A stretch of 38,778 bases of DNA from contig JAKLZA010000284.1 of the NCBI GenBank assembly GCA_030704615.1, forward strand, positions 1 through 38,778, read 5' to 3'. Made by a program: the position numbers and the translations under genes. The notes beneath the pieces are model-generated. The model saw only the letters and a list, made by a program, of their open reading frames with translations. It searched no databases and was not told the origin of the DNA. Below, one piece after another: positions 10,538 to 20,061 of the stretch. The stretch is from Takakia lepidozioides. Lineage: Eukaryota; Streptophyta; Takakiopsida; Takakiales; Takakiaceae. Within the stretch, counting starts at the first letter, position 1. Each line of letters begins with the position of its first letter.

Positions 10538-13500
10538 CTACTCTCCTACACCCTCCGAGGAACTTGCCCCACCTTCTTCCTCATCCCCCTCATCCCCCTC
10601 ATCCTCCGAGCTCTGTGATGCATCAGTTCCACTATGCCTCTCAAAAATCCCGTCCTCTCCTTGGGGGACTGTCCACCTCACCTCCTGGGAATCTTCTGCG
10701 TCTTCTCCCCCACTTTCCTCAGCAGAATCCAACACAAATCTACGAGCCCGACGGGCTCTAATAGCTGCTGCCTCCTCCCTCATCTTCATTTTCTTGAGGC
10801 TTGCCTCGTCTAAAATCTGCTGTACACGACTACGTTCGGAACACCTCCTAATGGACACCGAAGCAAGCCGGGCAGCATAAGTAGGCAGGATGTACTCCCT
10901 TTCTGGACTAGGCATGAAATCTCCCCTGGCAAAAAAAGGCACGTTCCTCCTGCCCATGAACTCCGGTGTAGACGTCCCTCCGGCAGTACTTGGCATCCTA
11001 CAGTAAGAACAAATCCACTTGAAGAATGTCAATACCAGCACAACCAGAAAGGGTTTTCAATGAAATAAGAGAGCGGAGGGAGGTGCCTCACAAAATCTGG
11101 AGGCAACTTACAATGCCACCACTCACTCGTAAACCGGGGGCTCCTCGGCCTCGATCCCAACTTCCTCCCCCTGCTCCTTCTCGGATTTTTCCTCATCCTC
11201 CGAGGATGCCTCTTCCTCTTTCGGCAGACGTTCAGCCGCTGCAAGTTCCGAGTTGTGGAGGGCAGTATCTGGCTCGAAGGCGAACACATGCCTGTCGGAC
11301 AACGTCCCTGCCCACATTGAAGCACCTGAGGAACAAAGCGGGCGGTTAATAGCTTGCGGCATGCAATTGCAATGGGGCCAGGGGACAAACTGAGCACGTG
11401 AAGGCTTACCCGTGCCGCATGTGAGGTCCAGAATCCGCCCTTGGACATCCGAGCACGTCTCCATGAGGGTTTGGATGAAAGCAGGGCTTCGGGTCCGGCT
11501 GTACCGCCACGGTTTGCCTGTCTTTGTGTCCTTCGGCATACTAGAGTGGGGCACATAGTTGTAGAGGACATCGTAGGTTACAGGGTCCACAGCGGCATCA
11601 ACAAGACGACCGTCGTTGCGGAATTTGAACGTAGACCCTCTCTTCACAAAGCAATATGCCTCAAACACCAATGTCTGCACATCCAACAAAGAAGGGATCA
11701 ATTCCAGGGTCTACTTAACATACACCACAATATGAAGTGAATGCAATAGATTGATAACTTACACTTTGGCCCTCTGTTCGCAACCCCTGCGTACTGATGC
11801 AGAACCATTTTCTGAGGAGGACCGGGGTGACACTTTTCGGTGTCCACCTTGCCACCGCATTCTCTGTGGTCTTCCCTCTCGTGGCAAGGACAACCACACA
11901 TCCACCGTCATCCAGAAGCATCCCCGCCAGCCCAAACCCGGCTTTCCAGTAGTCCTCAGTAAACCTGTTCCAGGTGGGCACACCATCCAGGCCCTCCAGC
12001 AGCTCCCCATCTGGAATGTCGAGGAGAATCATGTCGCAAGCTCTCTCCACCTCAACCCCCCCCCGAGTGCTCTTGCAATTCGTGCTCACAGCCGTGAAGA
12101 ATTCCATCATGGCTTCAAAACCAGGGGTGTCTTTAGGCTCTGTACCGGCAGCCCTCTTCTTGGCTTTCCCCTTCTGCTCCGCCAGAGACTTGTTGTGTGC
12201 CACCTTCTTCGCCCTGGCAGCGAGAGCGTCAAGGAAGCTCTCATTGACGCATTGGATGATGGTTGGAGGTTCTAGCTTTGGCCTGTGCGTAAACGTCACC
12301 GCCGAATACCGCCGTGTAGGCTCGCCCTCAAATGCCAACTTCTTGGCAGAGCCAGTCCCACTCCGAACTGACTTGGGAACCCGGACGACCGGTGACTGGG
12401 TAGGAGCAACAGCAGTCGCAGGACCTTGAACAAAATCGGCGTCGGAGTCACTCTCTTGGGTCCCCTCCTGCGCCTCCTCCGATGCCCCGATGGTTTTCTT
12501 CTTTTTGGGTGTTACTGCAGTCACCTGTTTCCTTGTCCTTTTCCTTTGACCTTTACTCTTCTCATGCAATTTCTCCTGAATTCCTGCCTGAGCAAGCTCT
12601 GCCGCTTTCCTGGAGTTCGCAAGCGCTTTTGCCTCTTTTGCACCCAACGGAGGCAGCGGAGCCCGGTTTCGTCGGAATTCAGCATCCAGCTTCAATTGAA
12701 ACTCGGATGGGTCGAGCGAGCCGGGCGGAAGGTCCACATACCAAGGGCAATCACGCAAATGTTCCAGATGCCACTCCTTCACAATATCGTCAGTGTACAT
12801 GGAGTCAGCCCCAGGGTTCCTCCATGCCAGGAAGAATGGTGGCTCGAAAGACAGATGACCTTTCTCCAAAAGCGAGAACTTACAGTACCTGCATTCATGA
12901 AAAACCCAATGAGGTCCGAAAATGGCTAAGTCCCTGAACGGCAATAGGGCCTACAACTGGAATATGGCGCCGAATTTCCACTTCAGGGCCACCCAGTCTA
13001 GGGACTTAGCCCGAAAATGGCTAAGTCCCTGGACGGCAATAGGGCCTGGAACTGGAAAACGGCGCCGAATTTCCACTTCCGGGCCAGCCACCCTAGGGAC
13101 TTAGACCAAAAATGGCTAAGTCCCTGGACGGCAATAGGGCCTAGAACTGGAAAACGGCGCCGAATTTCCAGTTCCGGGCCAGCCACCCTAGGGACTTAGA
13201 CCGAAAATGGCTAAGTCCCTGGACGGCAATAGGGCCTGGAACTGGAATATGGCGCCGAATTTCCACTTTAGGGCCAGCCAGTCTAGGGACTTAGCCCGAA
13301 AATGGCTAAGTCCCTGGACGGCAATAGGGCCTAGAACTGGAAAACGGCGCCGAATTTCCAGTTCCGGGCCAGCCACCCTAGGGACTTAGACCGAAAATGG
13401 CTAAGTCCCTGGACGGCAATAGGGCCTGGAACTGGAATATGGCGCCGAATTTCCACTTCAGGGCCAGCCAGTCTAGGGACTTAGCCCGAAAATGGCTAAG

Positions 13501-16500
13501 TCCCTGGACGGCAATAGGGCCTAGAACTGGAAAACGGCGCCGAATTTCCAGTTCCGGGCCAGCCACACTAGGGACTTAGCCCGAAAATGGCTAAGTCCCT
13601 GAACGGCAATAGGGCCTGGAACTGGAAAATGGCGCCGAATTTCCAGTTCCGGGCCAGCCAGTCTAGGGACTTTGCCATTTTCGGAGCCCTGACTGGAAAT
13701 TCGGCGCCATTTTCCCTAACACCACTTAGGCCTCTAACATCCTGAAATGCCAGGACTTGAAAGAAAGGCAGCGCGTATGTACCTGTACAGAAGGCGCATT
13801 GCTGCTTTGTCCGCGTTCGGCTGGTCGGTGAACTCGTGGCTCCGGCGAGCATCTGCTATCTCCCGAAAGAATAGGTTGGTTTTGTAGAGCAGAAAGTACC
13901 TCGTCACATAGTCACGTAGGCTCTCTGCTGCAGGAGATATCTCCATCTTGAACTGATGTGCTTGTGTGTCCAGCTGCTCTTGCGCATTCGTCGTCACCTG
14001 TGGAGATTGTCCATCAGATCGCTTTCCTCAAAAAATACAATGAATCCACCCCCTACTAGAGTACAAGCCCCAAACGAAGCGTGGGGAAGTACCTGAAACC
14101 ACCATGTCATGCGGTTCATCCACATGTCGAATGTGGGGTCAGAGAGTTTGTCCGGTTTGGGGAAGCTCCACATGTCCCTGGTACTTTGGGAACCATTCCA
14201 GATTTGGAGCCACCGGGTCTGTCCAACCACCCAGCATATTCGTAAGCGCCAAACACCACAAAAAGGAGTTGTTGCCACCACAATTTGGTTAAGAATGTAT
14301 CACCTTTTCTGTTGCATCCACACAGGATGTGGCTAGACGATGGAGCTTCTCCAATGTCATCGTGGGCTTCAGAGCGCGAGAGTAGTGCTTTCCCACCTCC
14401 ACCAGAAAGTCGGCACCAAGGGCGGGATCAGCTATGGCCACGTACTTTACCATCCGCGACTTGTACTTTATGCGGGCCCTCACCTCCGCAGCTTTGACAT
14501 ACGATTCGAGTTCCGGGAGGGTTGGATTCTTCTCCTCTGACTCCATGTAGAACCTCCGCGCATGTGCCAAATCCTGCTGTATTTTCGTCTGTCGAAAAGC
14601 AGCACATAAGATTAGAGATCCTGCTCAACACAATTTCTTCTATTGGGGGAGGAGAGACAAATTAGCTCAACAAAACTGCAGGAGCTTTACCCGAAATATG
14701 TAGTCCACCATGGCGTCGACGCTCAGCCTATACCAGGTTCTGTCTGCCTTTGCCTCCGACTTGCGCAGGAGGTCGGCACTGAGGGAATTGGCAAACTCTT
14801 GCACCCCCTGCTTCCCGACATCCTTCACTCGGAAGAGCATATGGGACAAGTTGGTGGCAATGAAGGCATTCTCAGTCACCCTGCAGTGCCACATTTCCAT
14901 CAAACAATACTGAAATGGGAATTTTCATCATATATGAGGATTCGCAATGAAATGACTTCCAAATTCAAAGTCCAAAAGCGAGAGGGGTTGTAGCTTACGA
15001 GTTGATGTCGGCCATTGCAGCTTTGAGAAGACTGCGATCTTTGGGCCCCGCAACCTTCAGCACAACACAATCGACGGCGAAATGCCAATCGAGATCGTTG
15101 GGGTGGGCTTGGGCAATGTGCTCCATCCATGCCAGGAGGCGATGATTGCCGTCCCACACGTAGAACATCTTACCGGACATGTGCTGGAAAAGAGGATCAC
15201 TAGCAATCGATCTCTCGAACTCCTCATTTCGCGTTTGCCAATGGGGACCCCATTTGTCCACCTCATCGGAAGTGTGGGCACGGGAAGCTCCGTGGTCGTT
15301 CTCAATGGAAACGTAAAAGGCGGCAGACCCCATTCGATATCCATCCCGGAAAGAGAATTTCAGCTTGTCGATATCGCCTGGGAGGGCAGGTCTCACCACC
15401 TGCAATGACACCAAGCGGCAAAGGGGAATTCGAAGCTTGGCCGGGTACACCATGCCCCCCAGCACCCTGCCAATGTTGCTGTGGGTTGCCTCCAACATCT
15501 TGGCAGCGGCCAACTTCATATCCGCCTCAGACATGACGTCTGCTGCAGAGGGGTTTTCCGGCAGCCCACCAAGACCGCCAAATCCAGCCTGTATGCTCCG
15601 GGTTTGGGGCCTGGGGATGTCCGGGAGAATGTCATCCTGGTCAGAAACATCCATGTCGTCCTCCTCAACAGGGTCAGCCACCTGCGAAACCACCTCCAGC
15701 ACTCTCGTCGTCTCTACTGCCCTCTCCCTGGCTTCACCTCGAACTTGCACAATCGGTGCTCTTTCAGGTGTTCTTTCCTCTCCTCCACTCTCCACCGTAT
15801 GGGTAATTGCGGGGGCTGCACTTGCCCGCGATGGTCTAACCGGTGTGCTACTGCCTCTCTGTGGTGTCTTGTAGGGATCCACCGTCTCTGTGTGTCCCTC
15901 GCTTACATTGGCATCTGTCATTTGGGCACCCCTGGCCTCTTCAGCTGCCTTTTGTCTTTCCTCCTTGCTAGCATTCTGTCTCGTCTGTTCTTTTGCCCTC
16001 TCTTTTGCCCTCTCACGGGCTTTCTGTTTCTTACTAGGGCTAGCAACAGGGGAGCCCTCCAGGACGACCACCTTTGATTGAGGCGAACTGACACCCTCGC
16101 GCGCACTGCTCACTCCCCCCTCCGCAGCCCGTGACTGCTCTCTCGCCGGGGATTGCATGTGCTTAGCTTTCTTCTTTTTCTTTGCGTGGGCGGGCCCTAC
16201 TGCATGTGCATGAACAACCTCCATTGCCGGATCTGCTGTCCTCATGTCCTCACGCCCTTCACCTGCCATGCCGCCTGCACCAACCTCCCCAATGCCTACT
16301 CTATCGTAATCTCGTTGCAAGTCCTCCCGTCCACCAACAAAAGATTTAAGTTTGCCCTCTCGCCCCAAGTTGGGCGATTCAAACATGCGATGAGTTGGAG
16401 CTGTCGATGATACCACCAGCGTGCCGGGCTCGTCGTCACTCTGTGATTGACAAAAATCGTGAACACCAACAGTGGTGCAAAAAGCAGCAGCGCAACCACC

Positions 16501-16964
16501 ATAGCAGCAATCATGTAGCAAAAATGAAAACATAACAAGTTTAGGAAGTATGGAGAGCCATGCAACAACAATGAAAACAAATGCAACCATTGCCTAAGAA
16601 TGACATGCACAAGCAGCCTTCTCCAGAGCTGCCGGATTTGCACACGCATTGCAAACAATCTAAGGTTCAGTCAACTATCTAAAGTTCACTCATAAAGCAA
16701 AGCCAGGATGAAGATGCAGAAACAAAGCGAGGTAACGAAGCGAAAGCAAAAAAGAAATCGAACAAACCGAAAGCAGAAGTGGCTTGCCTGAGAGTACTCG
16801 GCTTCAGTTGGCGCAGGTTGTGAGCAAGACACTGGAATCTCCTGCTGGAGCTTCAGTTTGGCCATGCGAGAGATTGGCCGTCGTCCGTAGTACAGAGCTT
16901 TCAACTTCCGCCGCGGTCTGGATCTGAGGTCTCTCTCAGGAGAGCCACGCCCTTCAGGCGGCAT
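10538..16964 (-). CDS. ParB/Srx-like domain plus DNA methyltransferase-like protein (10 exons)
   Basis: Exons on the minus strand: 16964-16788, 16440-14999, 14880-14691, 14588-14304, 14218-14093, 13997-13783, 12888-11763, 11674-11410, 11325-11127, 10997-10538. All nine junctions keep phase and give 1,494 residues. Intron 1 uses a GC donor (CAG|GCAAGC); the others are GT-AG. The start ATG is the first in exon 1, whose open frame extends upstream without another ATG. Order: a basic charged region with likely nuclear signals (HAKKKKKAKH; PSKKQKARERAKERAKE), a ParB/sulfiredoxin-like domain (~389-530, DGNHR at 489-493), an unrecognised helical part (~540-812), a second basic linker, a permuted methyltransferase-like fold (~1095-1300) and an acidic tail. 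Motif I (DLTCGTGG, 1270-1277) forms only on splicing and is followed by 'VFAFEPD'. Motif IV reads DIPD (1102-1105) instead of D/N-P-P-Y/W/F, so catalysis is doubtful. Role in transposition or element marking is inferred. Confidence 0.85.
11250..12030 (-). other. Permuted N6A/N4C methyltransferase-like domain (residues ~1095-1300)
   Basis: Order along the protein: 'CDMILLDIPDG' (motif IV place), 'LLDDGGCVVVLAT' (strand after the catalytic motif), 'RSPAFIQTLME' (helix before motif I), 'GRILDLTCGTGGASMW' (motif I, SAM binding), 'RHVFAFEPD' (motif II acidic turn). Motif IV before motif I is the arrangement of beta-class DNA methyltransferases. Exons 7, 8 and 9 contribute. Loss of the PP-aromatic catalytic residues suggests a SAM-binding or structural role, or an unusual active site. 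Confidence 0.7.
12916..13690. repeat. Array of ~95-bp palindromic units in intron 6
   Basis: Eight units start with AAAATGGCTAAGTCCCTG near 12916, 13011, 13106, 13201, 13297, 13391, 13486 and 13581. Each is an imperfect palindrome: CTAAGTCCCT ... GGAACTGGAAA ... CGGCGCCG ... TTTCCAGTTCC ... AGGGACTTAG. The array fills most of intron 6 (13782-12889) of the methyltransferase-like gene. Two unit types alternate (GGAATATGGCGCCG and GGAAAACGGCGCCG), so the true period may be ~190 bp. It shares GGCTAAGTCC and GGCGCCGAATTTC with the array at 23817-24245. Confidence 0.9.
15028..15453 (-). other. ParB/sulfiredoxin-like domain (residues ~389-530)
   Basis: The segment opens with 'YPAKLRIPLCRLVSLQVVRP', resembling the 'I.P...L....NPR' opening of ParB N-terminal domains. 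It ends with 'FYVWDGNHRLLAWMEH', the conserved 'V.DG.HR..A' box. In bacteria and phages such domains are often fused in front of DNA methyltransferases, which agrees with the rest of this protein. About 80 residues lie between the two boxes, longer than usual. Confidence 0.7.
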
Positions 16965-17192
16965 AAGTCCCAGCCAAAAAGATCTCCTTTTTTGGGGTAC
17001 ATGCCTGGAATACCATGTTAAGCCAAGTATAGCATGAGATTTAGGGTACGTGTCCAGGAAGCCATGCGTCGCCAGCCCGAATAATAACCGACGGCCGTCG
17101 ACATTTATTGCCCAACTGCGCAATTAAATGTCGGATGAAGCCCTCCATGTCGGAAGAAAATCGACGAAAACAGTCCCGGAATTTCCCTCACG

Positions 17193-17957
17193 CAGGTAAT
17201 TCGGAAGCGCGCGGATGGAAATCCGGCGCCGAATTTCCATCCGCGCAGGTAGGGCGGTTCGCCAAATTTCCTTCAAGCAGGTAATTCGGATGCGCGCGGA
17301 TGGAAATCCGGCGCCGAATTTCCATCCGCGCAGGTAGGGCGGTTCGCCAAATTTCCTTCAAGCAGGTAATTCGGATGCGCGCGGATGGAAATCCGGCGCC
17401 GAATTTCCATCCGCGCAAGTAGGGCGGTTCGCCAAATTTCCTTCAAGCAGGTAATTCGGATGCGCGCGGATGGAAATCCGGCGCCGAATTTCCATCCGCG
17501 CAGGTAGGGCGGTTCGCCAAATTTCCTTCAAGCAGGTAATTCGGATGCGCGCGGATGGAAATCCGGCGCCGAATTTCCATCCGCGCAGGTAGGGCGGTGC
17601 GCCAAATTTCCTTCAAGCAGGTAATTCGGATGCGCGCGGATGGAAATCCGGCGCCGAATTTCCATCCGCGCAGGTAGGGCGGTTCGCCAAATTTCCTTCA
17701 AGCAGGTAATTCGGATGCGCGCGGATGGAAATCCGGCGCCGAATTTCCATCCGCGCAGGTAGGGCGGTTCGCCAAATTTCCTTCAAGCAGGTAATTCGGA
17801 TGCGCGCGGATGGAAATCCGGCGCCGAATTTCCATCCGCGCAGGAGGGCGGTGCGCCAAATTTCCTTCGAGCAGGTAATTCGGATGCGCGCGGATGGAAA
17901 TCCGGCGCCGAATTTCCATCCGCGCAGGTAGGGCGGTGCGCCAAATTTCCCTGAAGC
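17193..17957. repeat. 85-bp palindromic tandem array (about 9 copies)
   Basis: CAGGTAATTCGGA recurs every 85 bp (17193, 17278, 17363 and so on). Each unit contains the near-perfect palindrome GCGCGGATGGAAATCCGGCG continuing into CCGAATTTCCATCCGCGC, then GGGCGGTTCGCCAAATTTCC. Copies are nearly identical, which points to recent amplification. Long open frames here on both strands are a by-product of the repeat length and are not genes. Confidence 0.95.
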
Positions 17958-18296
17958 AGGTAATTCGGCGCCGAATTTCCATCCTGCAGGTAATTCGAAT
18001 CGTGGATGAATGGAAATTCGGCGCCGAATTTCCATCCAGCAGGTAAGTCGGATCGGTGCCATACGGATATTCGGCGCCGAATTTCCATCCTGCAGGTAAT
18101 TCGAATCGTGGATGAATGGAAATTCGGCGCCGAATTTCCATCCAGCAGGTAAGTCGGATCGGTGCCATATGGATATTCGGCGCCGAATTTCCATCCTGCA
18201 GGTAATTCGAATCGTGGATGAATGGAAATTCGGCGCCGAATTTCCATCCAGCAGGTAAGTCGGATCGGTGCCATATGGATATTCGGCGCCGAATTT
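17958..18296. repeat. ~107-bp palindromic repeats, left flank of the central inverted repeat
   Basis: Three copies carry two GGCGCC palindromes each: GGAAATTCGGCGCCGAATTT and GGATATTCGGCGCCGAATTT, joined by GCAGGTAAGTCGGATCGGTG. The units reappear inverted to the right of 18612. Confidence 0.9.
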
Positions 18297-18612
18297 CCAT
18301 TCGCCATTTATTTCTGAGCGAGGAATTACCTTCGCGCAGGTAATTCCCATATAAGAATTACCTTCGTGCAGGTAATTCGCATACAAGAATTACCTTCGTG
18401 CAGGTAATTACCAGATGAAAATTACCTTTGTGCAGGTAATTCTGGACGAGGAATAAACATCGATTGGAATTACCTGCAGGAAGGTAATTGTCATCTGGAA
18501 ATTACCTGCACGAAGGTAATTCTTGTATGCGAATTACCTGCACGAAGGTAATTCTTATATGGGAATTACCTGCACGAAGGTAATTCCTCGCTCAGAAATA
18601 AATGGCGAGTGG
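18297..18612. repeat. Large central palindrome between the two genes
   Basis: Left arm about 18297-18443 and right arm about 18465-18612 are near-perfect inverted copies of ~147 bp around a ~20-bp spacer (GACGAGGAATAAACATCGAT). Each arm holds several GAATTACCTTCGTGCAGGTA units. The symmetry continues outward: GGTAAGTCGGATCGGTGCC on the left faces GGCACTGATCCGACTTACC on the right. Single strands could form a hairpin of several hundred bases. Confidence 0.9.
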
Positions 18613-19110
18613 AAATCCGGCGCCGAATATCCATACGGCACTGATCCGACTTACCTGCTGGATGGAAATTCGGCGCCGATTTCCATTTATTCGGGATTCG
18701 ACTTACCTGCTGGATGGAAATTCGGCGCCGAATTTCCATTCATCCGTGATTCGAATTACCTGCATGATGGAAATCCGGCGCCGAATCTCCATCCAGCAGG
18801 GATTCGAATTACCTGCAGGATGGAAATTCGGCGCCGAATCTCCATCCATCCGAGGTTCCACTTACCTGCTGGATGGAAATTCGGCGCCGAATTTCCATTC
18901 GTCCGGGATTCGAATTACCTGCAGGATGGAAATTCGGCGCCGAATCTCCATCCATCCGAGATTCCACTTACCTGCTGGATGGAAATTCGGCGCCGAATTT
19001 CCATTCGTCCGGGATTCGAATTACCTGCAGGATGGAAATTCGGCGCCGAATCTCCATCCATCCGAGATTCCACTTACCTGCTGGATGGAAATTCGGCGCC
19101 GAATCTCCAT
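18613..19110. repeat. ~107-bp palindromic repeats, right flank of the central inverted repeat
   Basis: Inverted counterpart of 17958-18296, expanded to about five units. Core: CTGGATGGAAATTCGGCGCC then GAATTTCCATTC, alternating with GCAGGATGGAAATTCGGCGC then CGAATCTCCATCC. Confidence 0.9.
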
Positions 19111-19790
19111 CCGGGGGATGGTCTCTGTCGGAGAGGTGCCGCCTCTCCGCCGCTCTGTTGGATATTCGGTGCCGAATTTCCGTCCCGGGGGTTGAAATAT
19201 GACTGCCAGGTTCCGACCTCTCCCCCCTCCCCGACTGCATTGGAACGGCCCCGAATTGAAATTCGGCGCCGTTTTCCCATCTGTGGAGGTTTTTATGTCG
19301 GCCAGTTTTCGCTCTGACCCCCGACAACACTTCCTTTGGGGGGGCCCGGATGGAAATTCGGCGCCGAATGGCCGTCCAGGGGATGTTCTCTGTCGCACAC
19401 TGGCCGGCCTCTGTGCCCCAGGCGACTTCATCCGGGCGTCCCCTGTTCGATATTCGTTGCCGAATTTCCGTCCGGGGGTTGAAATGTGACAGCCAACTGC
19501 AGGCCACTCCCCCCTCCCCGACTGCATCCGAATCGCCCCGGATGGAAATTCGGCGCCGTTTTTCCATCTGGGGATGTTTTTATGCCGTCCAGTTTTCGGC
19601 CTGACCCCCCGACACGACTCCCTTTGGGGGGCCCGGATGGAAATTCGGCGCCGAATCTCCATCCAGGGGATGTTCTCTGTCGCACACACTCCGGCCTCTG
19701 CGCCCGAGGCGACTTCATCCGGGCTTCCTCTGTTGGATGTTGGGTGCCGAATTTCCATTCGGGGGTAGTAATGTGACGGCACGGTGCCGG
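19111..19790. repeat. ~265-285-bp tandem units upstream of the transposase
   Basis: About three diverged copies, marked by GATGGTCTCTGTC near 19118 and GATGTTCTCTGTCGCACAC near 19381 and 19667. They also share GGAAATTCGGCGCCG, CCCCCTCCCCGACTGCAT and GTTTTTATG. The GGCGCC palindrome is kept. About 270 bp of unique sequence separates the array from the transposase ATG. Confidence 0.85.
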
Positions 19791-20061
19791 CTTCTCCCCT
19801 TCAGCCGTCATCATCCGGACGGCCCCCCACTTTCTGACTGCATACCGTTGGCAGTTATTGCGCAAAGACCAGGGGCCGCATTCCGGAGACAAGGTTCATT
19901 AACACTCTGACTGTGGATTTTTGAGATAGTTGGCTCCCTGGATTTGGATCAGGCTTCGTCGCTCGGACAAATCGGCATCGCATTCATTCCCATCGCTGCA
20001 CCCCCTTCTACCAGGGAGCTTCCCCGCACGCCATCCTGGCAGTCTTGTGTGCACATCTCCC

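Larger units (their letters stand above)
16965..20061. promoter_or_regulatory. Divergent intergenic region of element B
   Basis: About 3.1 kb separates the two divergent start codons, and nearly all of 17193-19790 is palindromic array. No TATA box can be assigned with confidence. Promoters for both genes must lie here or at its edges, so the arrays are placed to bind a self-encoded regulator or the transposase. The regulatory role is inferred from position only. Confidence 0.5.

Noticed and set aside
10440-12937. Plus-strand open frames over the methyltransferase-like gene
   Set aside because: They are shadows of the minus-strand exons, which have consistent splice sites, phases and domain motifs.
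14691-14909. Longer exon 3 using the TTTCAG acceptor at 14910
   Set aside because: It gives a wrong phase and an immediate stop after exon 2; the inner TGCAG acceptor (exon start 14880) keeps the frame.
17188-19892. Long open frames (up to 264 codons) in the intergenic arrays of element B
   Set aside because: Periodic peptides (such as 'WKFGAEFP') arise from palindromic repeats in several frames on both strands at once; not genes.
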